This document shows, one piece after another, positions 42,770-50,506 of a stretch of DNA of 52,550 nt. The notes under the pieces were generated by a model. That model saw only the letters and a list, made by a program, of their open reading frames with translations. It ran no database searches and was not told the origin of the DNA. The translations under genes and the position numbers were made by a program. Origin of the DNA: Furfurilactobacillus rossiae DSM 15814 (lineage in GTDB: Bacteria > Bacillota > Bacilli > Lactobacillales > Lactobacillaceae); assembly GCF_000428925.1 (NCBI RefSeq), contig NZ_AUAW01000016.1:1-52550 (forward strand). Reading direction: 5' to 3'. The stretch's first letter is position 1. Each line of letters begins with the position of its first letter.

Positions 42770-44227
42770 GTGGAACGGTTATTCGGATTAAAAAAGGCAG
42801 GAACCACAGTCAGTACAGAAATTGGTGCAGGTTTGACAACGTTTTTCGCCATGTCATATATCCTGTTTGTTAACCCTCAGATTCTTGGACAAACTGGAAT
42901 GCCTGTTCAAGCTGTGTTCCTGGCAACAATTATTGCTTCGGTAGCCGGAACATTGGTTATGGGACTTGTTGCAAACGTTCCTTATGCGCTAGCGCCAGGG
43001 ATGGGACTCAATGCTTTCTTCACGTATACCGTTGTTATGAGTTTAGGCTTCAAGTGGCAAGCAGCGTTAGCGTTAGTTTTCTTCTGTGGCATTATTAATA
43101 TTCTGATTACCGTCACCAAAATTCGGAAGATGCTGATTTCAGCAATTCCGATGAACCTGCAATTGGCAATTAGTGGTGGGATTGGCGCCTTCATTGCTTA
43201 TGCGGGTTTGAAAAACGCCGGCTTTTTAAAGTTCACTTCAGACGCTGGCAATATTTTATCGATTAACAATAAAGCATTTTCTGGAACACAAGAAACATTC
43301 CACCATGGCATTGAGACGGTCGTAACTGGCGGTGGCATCGTGCCAGCATTGCAAAACTTCAATAATGCCAGCATCGTGTTAGCTTTGATTGGCTTAATCA
43401 TTACAGTTTTATTGAAGGTTCGTAAAGTTCCGGGTGCGCTATTAATTGGTATCTTTGCAACAACGATTATCGGCATTCCAATGGGCGTCACCAACTTACA
43501 CTTATCTAGTGCTTTTACGTTTGGCGCGTCGGTCAAACAGTTGGGAACAACTTTCTTAGCAGCATTTTCATCACAAGGAATGGGTTCGTTATTTTCTGAC
43601 AGTCACCGCATTATTTTAGTGCTAATGACCATTCTGTCGTTTAGCTTGTCTGATATTTTTGATTCACTGGGTACCTTTATTGGAACTGGCCGTCAGACCG
43701 GTATTTTCTCAGGTGAGGAAGAATTACGTTTGGAAGCCGAACCAGGTTTTAAGTCTAAACTGGATAAGGCATTGTTCGCCGATTCGATTGCAACGGGGGT
43801 TGGCTCACTGTTCGGTACATCTAACATTACGACGTACGTTGAAAGTTCAGCCGGAATTGGTGCTGGTGGTCGTACTGGTTTAACAAGTGTCGTCATTGCT
43901 ATTCTTTTCTTGGCCAGCTCAGTTCTGTCACCATTGTTGTCAATTATTCCTACAGCCGCAATTGCGCCATCACTAATCTTAGTCGGCATCATGATGATGA
44001 GTTCATTCAATAAGATTCCGTGGGGCGATCTGGAAGAAGCAATTCCCGCATTTATGACATCATTGATGATGGCCTTTGCCTATAACATTACATATGGAAT
44101 AGCGGCAGGATTTATCTTCTACTGTTTGATTAAGACTGTGATGGGTAAGGCAAAGACGGTGCATCCATTGATCTGGATCGTGTCTGTACTGTTTGTTATT
44201 AACTTTGCAGTATTGGCATTTATTTAA
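42770..44227 (+). CDS. pbuG: Guanine/hypoxanthine permease (NCS2, AzgA/PbuG type)
   Basis: A 485-residue transporter with about 13-14 helices. FGLKKAGTTVSTEIGAGLTT then FFAMSYILFVNPQIL at the N-terminus, PYALAPGMGLNAFFTY in helix 3, and the helix-8/10 motifs DIFDSLGTFIGTGRQTGI and TSNITTYVESSAGIGAGGRT are diagnostic of AzgA-like purine base symporters, distinct from the UraA/PbuX branch. It imports hypoxanthine, guanine or adenine with protons. The start is GTG 42770 (GGGGTG upstream). The upstream PurR boxes support a purine role. No terminator is evident between it and the AbrB-like gene. Confidence 0.92.
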   Translation: MERLFGLKKAGTTVSTEIGAGLTTFFAMSYILFVNPQILGQTGMPVQAVFLATIIASVAGTLVMGLVANVPYALAPGMGLNAFFTYTVVMSLGFKWQAALALVFFCGIINILITVTKIRKMLISAIPMNLQLAISGGIGAFIAYAGLKNAGFLKFTSDAGNILSINNKAFSGTQETFHHGIETVVTGGGIVPALQNFNNASIVLALIGLIITVLLKVRKVPGALLIGIFATTIIGIPMGVTNLHLSSAFTFGASVKQLGTTFLAAFSSQGMGSLFSDSHRIILVLMTILSFSLSDIFDSLGTFIGTGRQTGIFSGEEELRLEAEPGFKSKLDKALFADSIATGVGSLFGTSNITTYVESSAGIGAGGRTGLTSVVIAILFLASSVLSPLLSIIPTAAIAPSLILVGIMMMSSFNKIPWGDLEEAIPAFMTSLMMAFAYNITYGIAAGFIFYCLIKTVMGKAKTVHPLIWIVSVLFVINFAVLAFI

Positions 44228-44300
44228 CGGTTAAAATCAGTTGCAGATGGATCGATAAAATACCCGAGCCAGTATGTATGAATTGATAAGAAGGTATGGA

Positions 44301-44516
44301 ATGATCGTTAAAAGTAGAAAACTTGGCAATTCAATTACTGTGACTCTTCCAGAAGAGTTAAATGTGCCAGAAAATGTTGAGTTTGAACCTAGCGTAGATA
44401 GTAACGGAAATGTTTTTCTAAAAAGGATTCCGGGGTTCAATGAAGAGAAAACTCAGGATATTCATCTGTTTATGGACCAGTTCAAGCCGTTGATGGACAA
44501 ACTAAAGGATAAATAA
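44301..44516 (+). CDS. SpoVT/AbrB-fold protein, orphan MazE/PemI-like antitoxin
   Basis: A 71-residue protein. MIVKSRKLGNSITVTLPEEL, then NVPENVEFEP, is the swapped-hairpin beta-barrel of MazE/PemI-type antitoxins. The C-terminal half (FNEEKTQDIHLFMDQFKPLM) is acidic and probably disordered until bound to a toxin. The start ATG 44301 has AAGAAGG upstream. No MazF/PemK toxin gene follows in the 311 bases to the next gene, so it is an orphan: a decayed toxin-antitoxin locus or a solitary regulator. Confidence 0.7.
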   Translation: MIVKSRKLGNSITVTLPEELNVPENVEFEPSVDSNGNVFLKRIPGFNEEKTQDIHLFMDQFKPLMDKLKDK

Positions 44517-44666
44517 TTCAATTCCGTTTACTATTTAGTTTAGTTGTTACGAATTCTAAAGATAATAATCAAGCTGCGAACATTTGTTAATTAATAGAAG
44601 TTAACTTGTAATAAAAAGTGTCGCTTGCTATAAATAGCGCGACTGTTCAGATTGTCCTTAATCAGT
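44517..44666. other. Non-coding gap after AbrB-like gene
   Basis: No gene is visible. A hairpin GTCGC-TT-GCTAT / ATAGC-GCGAC at 44620-44643 may be a weak terminator but lacks a T run. Confidence 0.4.
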
Positions 44667-44695
44667 TTGCCCAGTCGCCGCAAACGTGCTATATT
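44667..44695 (+). promoter_or_regulatory. Promoter of SMR exporter
   Basis: -35 TTGCCC (44667-44672) and -10 TATATT (44690-44695), 17-base spacer. Transcription would begin near 44702, directly before the attenuator fold. Confidence 0.6.
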
Positions 44696-44721
44696 ATGCT
44701 TACTAATTTAATGAATTCAAA

Positions 44722-44802
44722 CCACCGCCGGGTGGGCACAGAGTGCAATTACTGATTTCGACAGGCTATAGAGAAATCAGCAATCGCACTCTTTTTGTTT
44801 TC
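44722..44802 (+). promoter_or_regulatory. Riboswitch-like attenuator, candidate guanidine-sensing (guanidine-IV/mepA-like)
   Basis: Two small hairpins, CCACC-GCCG-GGTGG (44722-44735) and GCAC-AGA-GTGC (44736-44746), abut each other. The second shares bases with a 20-bp terminator: 44740-44759 pairs with 44773-44792 (two G-U pairs), then TTTTT. Ligand stabilisation of the small hairpins would prevent the terminator. This overlap logic, and the guanidinium-type exporter downstream, resemble the guanidine-IV class as I recall it. The class assignment is inference; the mutually exclusive folds are visible. Confidence 0.6.
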
Positions 44803-44827
44803 ATGAGGAAAGTAGGAGGATTTGAAT

Positions 44828-45148
44828 ATGGCATGGATTGAGTTAATGATTGCAGGAGTGTTTGAAGTTGTGTGGGCGACGGCGATGAAATTGAGCAACG
44901 GCTTGACCAAAATGAACTACACGGTGGCAACGGTAGTGGGGATGATCATCAGCTTCTTGTTGCTGGCACGGGCCACGAAGAGTTTGCCACTTAGTTTGGC
45001 CTATCCGATTTGGACGGGCGTCGGTGCTGTCGGTTCCATTGTCGTGGGCGTTCTTTTCTTCGGCGACAAGATTCCGTTAGCAACATGGTTTTTCGTTGCG
45101 CTACTGCTGATCGGTATTATTGGTATTAAAGTGACAGTGGGTGATTAA
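44828..45148 (+). CDS. sugE: Small multidrug resistance exporter, SugE/Gdx (guanidinium) type
   Basis: A 106-residue four-helix SMR protein acting as an antiparallel dimer. AWIELMIAGVFEVVWATAMK has the essential Glu of helix 1 (Glu13) and the Trp/Ala pattern of the Gdx branch. SLPLSLAYPIWTGVGAVGS in helix 3 is also family-typical. Gdx proteins exchange guanidinium for two protons. The start ATG 44828 is preceded by AGGAGGA. Expression is probably controlled by the attenuator at 44722-44802, and a perfect terminator follows. Confidence 0.88.
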   Translation: MAWIELMIAGVFEVVWATAMKLSNGLTKMNYTVATVVGMIISFLLLARATKSLPLSLAYPIWTGVGAVGSIVVGVLFFGDKIPLATWFFVALLLIGIIGIKVTVGD

Positions 45149-45188
45149 TCCATCTTATGATAGGTATCGTTTTTGAATGAAAAACCAC

Positions 45189-45225
45189 AAAAAAGTGATG
45201 GTCACTTCAGTGCCATCACTTTTTG
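45189..45225 (+). terminator. Terminator after SMR gene
   Basis: AAAAAGTGATGG pairs perfectly with CCATCACTTTTT, an A/T-flanked stem usable in both directions (also for the leftward XRE gene). Confidence 0.9.
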
Positions 45226-45245
45226 TATGCATTTTCATCGAAAAA

Positions 45246-46142
45246 TTATTCATTTGAAAGTTTTTCTAGTAGGGGGCTAAACGATGCCTTGAAGCGTTGC
45301 AATTGTTGAGGGTTAGTGTGATTCAAAATCCCCATGATTTTATCTAACGTATTATCTTCGGGAGAAGGTGTGAACACATACATGTGTAAGTCAGTGTTGT
45401 CACCGACGATGAAGTTGGTTTCATCAAAATGAACCTCTCCAGTATCTGGGAAGATCATTGTTTTACCGCGTTCAGCTTCAGGCACGATATCATGTTGCGT
45501 CCACAGTTGACTAAATATTGCGCTGTCATGACGAAGAGCGGTTACAAAAGCGGTTAAATCCTGATCATCCGTTTGACTAGCATACATTTGACGGAAGCGG
45601 CCGACCATATTATGGGCAACAATTGGCCAGTTAGTAATTACCTGAGCAAATGCATCATCGGTAAACATTTCACGCAATAGGTTTTCATGCACTAGTGGGT
45701 GGCCAACTACTTGAGTAGCAAACACATCTGCTAACTGATTAACGGCAACAAAATTCCACCGTCGATCAATAACGATGACGCCAGATAGCGGCCAACTGTC
45801 AATTGTGCGCTGTAGCATCGTGTTGATTGTTTCAGTAAAGGGTACTGGCGTATCGGGTTGAGCGACACCGGCTAGCGTATAAAAATGATTAGTTTCGCTT
45901 TCGGTGAGTTTGAGGGCGTTAGCTAAACTGGCAACGACCTGATCGGAAATATGGATATCCCGTCCCTGTTCCAGCCATGTATACCACGTTAGACTGATGC
46001 CGGCTAGTGTGGCAACTTCTTCCCGCCGTAATCCGGGTGTTCGACGTCGACCAATAGTGGGCAGGCCAACCTGGTCGGGTTGCAAACGTGAACGACGCGT
46101 CACTAAGAAATCCGCTAGTTCTTGTTGTCGGGCTGTTGTCAT
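45246..46142 (-). CDS. XRE-family regulator with MmyB-like ligand domain
   Basis: A 298-residue regulator. The helix-turn-helix is at about 36-75 (LRREEVATLAGISLTWYTWL, EQGRDIHIS). The C-terminal MmyB-like domain (about 105-290) has VIVIDRRWNFVAVNQLAD and an ending with LHMYVFTPSPED. Members of this group commonly control a divergent short-chain dehydrogenase, as here (46346). The start ATG 46142 follows AAGGAG. The very large palindrome at 46158-46193 sits immediately upstream and is the likely binding site. Confidence 0.88.
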   Translation of the reverse strand: MTTARQQELADFLVTRRSRLQPDQVGLPTIGRRRTPGLRREEVATLAGISLTWYTWLEQGRDIHISDQVVASLANALKLTESETNHFYTLAGVAQPDTPVPFTETINTMLQRTIDSWPLSGVIVIDRRWNFVAVNQLADVFATQVVGHPLVHENLLREMFTDDAFAQVITNWPIVAHNMVGRFRQMYASQTDDQDLTAFVTALRHDSAIFSQLWTQHDIVPEAERGKTMIFPDTGEVHFDETNFIVGDNTDLHMYVFTPSPEDNTLDKIMGILNHTNPQQLQRFKASFSPLLEKLSNE

Positions 46143-46157
46143 CTCTCAAGTCTCCTT

Positions 46158-46193
46158 AGCTGTTAGTTTATATACTAGTATAAACTAACAGCT
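46158..46193. promoter_or_regulatory. 36-bp operator palindrome of the XRE/SDR pair
   Basis: Perfect 15-bp arms (AGCTGTTAGTTTATA and its complement) around TACTAG, 16 bases upstream of the XRE start. It may be shared by the rightward SDR gene, whose start lies about 150 bases away. The remaining 46194-46345 shows no gene. Confidence 0.75.
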
Positions 46194-46345
46194 TAAACTA
46201 TTATACAAACTCGTTATAATTGCTTTTGTAAATGAGGTGAACGGCATGAGTTGATGTGAGTTTGAGTTTCATGAACTGAGCTAGTGCCGACATTAATTTT
46301 ACCCAAGCAAATAAATAATCGGTATCTTACATGGAGGTATAACAA

Positions 46346-47044
46346 ATGAAACAGGCATTTGTCACAGGTGGTAACAAGGGACTGGGTTTTGAAATTGCAA
46401 AGCAATTAGGCCAACAAGGGTGGCAGGTTATTATTGGGTCCCGCGATGCAAAGCGTGGGGAAGAAGCGGTCAATCAATTACGTGCGGCAGGTTTAGAAGA
46501 ACCACAATCTGTTGAGTTAGATCTCAGTAATTCGCAAACAATTCAGGCAGCCGCTAAAACAATTACTGATAATTATCACGAGTTACAGTTACTCGTTAAC
46601 AACGCCGGTATTCCCGGCGATATGAGAGTTGCGGGCATTGAGACGACGATGGCAGATTTGCGAGAGACGATGGAGGTCAATTTTTTCGGGACGTTCGAAT
46701 TAACCCAAGCACTGTTTCCACTGTTGAAACAAAATCAGGGGCAAGTTGCCAACATCACGATTCCTACGACACCAAACAAATTGTTTAATCCGTTTGCCTA
46801 TCAAACGAGTAAGGGCGCCCAAAATGTAATGACAACTTCCTTAGCCACTTTGTTTGAAACGACTGATACACCGGTTGAAATCTTCAGCGTTCATCCGGGA
46901 CCGGTATCCACGGACTTGAACGGCAACCTGCAGGCCGACTTTATGCAGTCCGCTGAGGAAGCGGCCGCTGGCGTTGTCCGTTTGATTACGAGCGAAGAGC
47001 CTAAGCAAGGGGCATTTTTGGAAGTTAAGCCTGCGATTGGGTAA
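46346..47044 (+). CDS. Short-chain dehydrogenase/reductase, XRE-linked
   Basis: A 232-residue Rossmann-fold oxidoreductase. The cofactor motif is TGGNKGLG (residues 7-14), SRDAKRGEEAV favours NADP binding, NNAG is in LLVNNAGIPGD, and the active-site YQTSK is preceded by VANITIPTT, where Thr stands for the usual catalytic Ser. It resembles carbonyl reductases induced by xenobiotics. The start ATG 46346 follows TGGAGG. Divergent from the MmyB-type XRE regulator and ended by a terminator, so it is a single regulated unit. Confidence 0.88.
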   Translation: MKQAFVTGGNKGLGFEIAKQLGQQGWQVIIGSRDAKRGEEAVNQLRAAGLEEPQSVELDLSNSQTIQAAAKTITDNYHELQLLVNNAGIPGDMRVAGIETTMADLRETMEVNFFGTFELTQALFPLLKQNQGQVANITIPTTPNKLFNPFAYQTSKGAQNVMTTSLATLFETTDTPVEIFSVHPGPVSTDLNGNLQADFMQSAEEAAAGVVRLITSEEPKQGAFLEVKPAIG

Positions 47045-47089
47045 ACAGCAAAGGTTGTGTAGCAGTGACCAAATTTAAGAATATAAAGA

Positions 47090-47127
47090 AGGCTTCTCGA
47101 TACCCAAACCGGTGTCGAGAAGCTTTT
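47090..47127 (+). terminator. Terminator after SDR gene
   Basis: GCTTCTCGA pairs with TCGAGAAGC (9 pairs, plus flanking A-T pairs) around a 14-base loop, then TTTTAG. The rest of 47045-47306 shows no gene. Confidence 0.85.
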
Positions 47128-47306
47128 AGTTTGGCTCTTTGGCATCGCGAAGCTTTTGATGTAATGGGTCAATTATTCATTAATGAGCACCCTGTCATCT
47201 TATTAGCGAAAAAGAATAAAGCTGATAAGTGTACACAAGTATCACGTCTAAAATTTGTTTGTAATTAGCTAATTATCAAAGCTTTGACAAATTTTAGAGG
47301 TGAACT

Positions 47307-49460
47307 ATGAAAATAATTGCAGATTCAAAATTTCGGGGGCCTGACAAAAAAAGAGCCCGCCAATGGTTAGTCAATGGGGTATTGCTGACGATGGCCGGTG
47401 CGGGAACAATTGCAGCAACGGTCACAACAGGGCATGCCGATACTAATACTAGTCAGGCAGCCGGCACGGAAACACCAAGTAGTGCAGCGACTTCTGTACC
47501 TCAATCTGTAGTGCTGTCAGCGGGCAGTGTCGCATCAAATCAGTCCGCAAGCGCTGCCACCAATTCAAACAGTGAATCAAAAAATAGTGATCAATCGATT
47601 CCATCTCAAGCCAAATCGGTGAGCCAAGAAACGCAATCGAGTTCAGCAAATGTTGAGCAGCAATCAACGGATAGTTCAGCGGATGCTCAGAATCAGGCGG
47701 GCACGATACAAAAAGTGACAGTTCAGACAGCGGTTAATGTCGATTCCACATCGGCGAGCGCAAACACCCAAGCAACGATGCGTGCGGCACGGGCCGATAT
47801 TGCCGTCTCGACGGCGGCTTCTGAAGCCGTTCAAGCACCGTCAGAAAACGCTGCTATCTGGATGCCTGATGCAACATTGCGCGCATTTGCAGAATCCCAA
47901 GCCAATCACGAGTTTGGTGCCGTGGTTAACGATGATAATCTTTACCAATACATCGGTCGTATTCAAAATCTGACATCTCCAGAAAGTGCTAACAATGGCA
48001 TTAAGAGCTTGGCAGGCTTGGAGTACGCGCAGACATTGCAGACGCTTCAGCTATATAACAGTGAACTGGGTTCAGACGGTATGGTTGATTTAAGCAATTT
48101 AGCTAAACTAAATTTGATTTCAATATTCAATGATCAAACGTTGACGGGAACTGTCGATGAATTTATTAATAAACACCTTGGCGCTGACAACGATCTTTGG
48201 ACAATCCAACTTGTTAACGACAGTCTGTCAGGTACAATTCCAGACTTGCATAATTTCTTGAAATTACGAACGCTCATTTTAGCAGAGGATAACCTTACCG
48301 GTACAATTCCTGATTTGAGTTATTTACCCAATCTTTTGGTTGTCCAATTTTTTAATAATCAATTGACTGGTGGCTTAGATGGATTAATTAATTGCTCGAA
48401 TGTATTTGATATCAGAGTTCAAAATAACGATCTTTCAGGTGAACTACCCGATTTGAGTGGTCTTGATTTGAGTACTCGTTTTGACTTTCGATATAATCAC
48501 TTCACAAGCAGCGCGACTGGGTTACAAAAGAATGCTGGTTGGACCTATGGTGTGGGTCAGGGTGTTCAGGCAGGAACTTATCAAATTGGTAAGGGGACAA
48601 ACGGATTTGACCCAATTACTGGCTATTTGTTTGGTGCGACCGACTATTCAAATGGTGTAACACCGGTAGCAGATTATCACTATACCGTCCGAAACTGGAC
48701 GACGACTGTCGCGGGTACTTATGTTTATCGAGTAGAGAACGGTAAACTTACCGATGTTTCAAATGCTTTCGATATTGTTGCGGATCCAAATGATCCTAGT
48801 GGCTTTAAATTAGTGCCAAACACGGATTTACCAGATGGCAGTTACATGGTCTACGTAACAGGTTCAGATATCGCGCCTAAAGTGACTCCTGCCGCCGGAT
48901 ACTCAGCATTTTTATACTTTAATTTGGTGAATGTTAAGCCCACTGACCCTGACAATCTCGGTCAACCAGATAATCCAGACAACCCCGATAACCCTGATCA
49001 GCCGGAAAATCCTGGTAATCCCGATCAGCCGGACGATCCAAATGAACCGGATCAACCAGAAAAACCGCAGATTCCTGATAAACCTGATGTTCCACAAACA
49101 CCAGAAAATCCTGATACCAACGAAACAACGACACCTGAAAATTCGGCGGCGTCACAACAATCTAATGAGACTTTTGATGTAGTCACGAGTGCTAACAATG
49201 AGCAAACTGCTAGTGCTACTAATGATAGTTTGGCGGGCTCGGCAGTGGCATCTGTTGCGAAAGCCGCAGCAGTCCAGAGTTCAGTTACGCCGTCTCATGC
49301 TAATCCATCCCAGCATTTGGAACAGTCGAAGACTGACCAGCGGCATGAGTTACCAGCAACATCGCAGCAGTCTTCTTCCATTTGGACTGCAATTGGTCTG
49401 AGCATTTTATCACTGATGTCGTTTGGTTCACTGACCGGTGGTTACCGTCGCCGCCATTAA
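47307..49460 (+). CDS. Cell-wall LRR surface protein with variant sorting signal
   Basis: A 717-residue secreted protein. It has a basic N-terminus and a long signal peptide ending about residue 45 (VTTGHADT), then a Ser/Gln/Ala-rich linker to about 180. The leucine-rich repeat region (about 235-400) is of the LxGxIP type normally seen in plant-like LRRs (LSGTIPDL, LTGTIPDL, LSGELPDL). A beta domain lies at about 415-545. A wall-spanning stretch of Pro-Asp-Asn repeats follows (about 546-603). The C-terminus has ELPATSQQ (LPATS at 682-686) followed by a hydrophobic helix and YRRRH: a sortase-like signal with Ser in place of Gly. The start ATG 47307 follows AGAGGTG. It is likely an adhesin. Confidence 0.85.
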   Translation: MKIIADSKFRGPDKKRARQWLVNGVLLTMAGAGTIAATVTTGHADTNTSQAAGTETPSSAATSVPQSVVLSAGSVASNQSASAATNSNSESKNSDQSIPSQAKSVSQETQSSSANVEQQSTDSSADAQNQAGTIQKVTVQTAVNVDSTSASANTQATMRAARADIAVSTAASEAVQAPSENAAIWMPDATLRAFAESQANHEFGAVVNDDNLYQYIGRIQNLTSPESANNGIKSLAGLEYAQTLQTLQLYNSELGSDGMVDLSNLAKLNLISIFNDQTLTGTVDEFINKHLGADNDLWTIQLVNDSLSGTIPDLHNFLKLRTLILAEDNLTGTIPDLSYLPNLLVVQFFNNQLTGGLDGLINCSNVFDIRVQNNDLSGELPDLSGLDLSTRFDFRYNHFTSSATGLQKNAGWTYGVGQGVQAGTYQIGKGTNGFDPITGYLFGATDYSNGVTPVADYHYTVRNWTTTVAGTYVYRVENGKLTDVSNAFDIVADPNDPSGFKLVPNTDLPDGSYMVYVTGSDIAPKVTPAAGYSAFLYFNLVNVKPTDPDNLGQPDNPDNPDNPDQPENPGNPDQPDDPNEPDQPEKPQIPDKPDVPQTPENPDTNETTTPENSAASQQSNETFDVVTSANNEQTASATNDSLAGSAVASVAKAAAVQSSVTPSHANPSQHLEQSKTDQRHELPATSQQSSSIWTAIGLSILSLMSFGSLTGGYRRRH

Positions 49461-49559
49461 CCTGATTGATTACAATTTCGGAAATCAATTTCACTAGACA
49501 GACGCTGTGCCATCTCGTATTCTAGGGTTGTAATGGATACAACTCGGGGAGGGGTTATT

Positions 49560-50270
49560 ATGCAGCGTCAGCAACATCAAAGATCGAATTCAAAATGGTG
49601 GCTTATTGCTTTAGTTGTAATTTTGGTCGCGGCTGGTGGCTACTTTGTTGGCAAGGCAATGAATGGTGGTTCTGAGAACAGAAATACTGCTAGTAACGCT
49701 TCTTCATCAACAAGTTCTGCCGAACGTCGTGATTCAGAGGATACATCATCTTCTAACTCGACATCTGAACACCATGCCTCAATGATGTCACGGCATTCGG
49801 GGATGATGAGTGATCACTCCAGTATGATGAATAACGATCATTCATCTAGCAAAAATAATGACACCACGACTGCGGTCGGTCCCTACTCTGTTCCAACAGA
49901 ATCAATGAACGCAGTGAGTTCGTTTCAATATCGTGGGGTGAATGTCCCTGCCTCACTAGATTTGTCGTTTAATAATCAGTCGGGCGCTGGGACCGCGACA
50001 TTTACGTGGCGTGGTTCAGACGGCAGTCAACCTGCCGTTTACAACGTGATGTATGAAGAAATTCCGACGACGCCAATTCGTGTGTTCGGCGCTAGCAATA
50101 ATGCCGTTCGGACAGTCAAGGTGAATACCCGTATTCATATCGAAGGATTGAAATCAGGTGACAGTAGCGAGATCGATACGGCTGGTGACCTTTATGCGTT
50201 TAAAAATCGCGATGGCGGTATCTCAATCGCCACGCCAAACTATGCTGGCAACGTTGAACCGGATGAATAA
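49560..50270 (+). CDS. Membrane-anchored Met/His/Ser-rich extracytoplasmic protein
   Basis: A 236-residue protein with one N-terminal membrane helix (about 14-34) and the rest outside. Residues about 40-105 are Ser/Asn-rich with repeated His-Ser-x-Met-Met units (HHASMM, RHSGMM, DHSSMM, then DHSSSK), a pattern known from copper-collecting proteins. A folded C-terminal domain (about 110-236) contains VPASLDLSFNNQSGAGTATF and YNVMYEEIPTTPIRVFG; I do not recognise its family. The start ATG 49560 follows GGGGAGG. It is a single-gene unit with its own terminator; metal binding is inferred from composition only. Confidence 0.65.
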   Translation: MQRQQHQRSNSKWWLIALVVILVAAGGYFVGKAMNGGSENRNTASNASSSTSSAERRDSEDTSSSNSTSEHHASMMSRHSGMMSDHSSMMNNDHSSSKNNDTTTAVGPYSVPTESMNAVSSFQYRGVNVPASLDLSFNNQSGAGTATFTWRGSDGSQPAVYNVMYEEIPTTPIRVFGASNNAVRTVKVNTRIHIEGLKSGDSSEIDTAGDLYAFKNRDGGISIATPNYAGNVEPDE

Positions 50271-50320
50271 GATGTCATGCAGGAAATCGTGCACCGTTAA
50301 TTAAATTTCTAAGCTCGTTT

Positions 50321-50357
50321 GCGCACCAACTGTTTAATCGGTTGGTGCGCTTTTGTT
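50321..50357 (+). terminator. Terminator after 49560 gene
   Basis: A perfect 10-bp stem GCGCACCAAC / GTTGGTGCGC around TGTTTAATCG, then TTTTG. The following 50358-50506 is A-rich with TTAAG/CTTAA repeats (50392-50404 and nearby) that may be regulator half-sites; no gene. Confidence 0.88.
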
Positions 50358-50506
50358 TGGTTTCGCGAGGCCTTAATAAAAAGTTAAGAACTATCACTGA
50401 ACTTAAAATTAACGCAATAAAAACTTAATCGTCCCTAAACTCTGGAAAAATTTCGTACACTCATACCAGTTTATTAACGGAGCAATTATTCAGGGGGAAC
50501 CATCTT

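Noticed and set aside
47065-47268. 67-codon frame after the SDR gene
   Set aside because: It reads through the terminator stem at 47090-47127 and ends in non-coding A/T-rich sequence; not protein-like.
48912-49182. Overlapping frames across the Pro-Asp-Asn repeat of the surface protein
   Set aside because: Low-complexity repeats leave all frames open; the sense frame is fixed by the flanking LRR and sorting signal.
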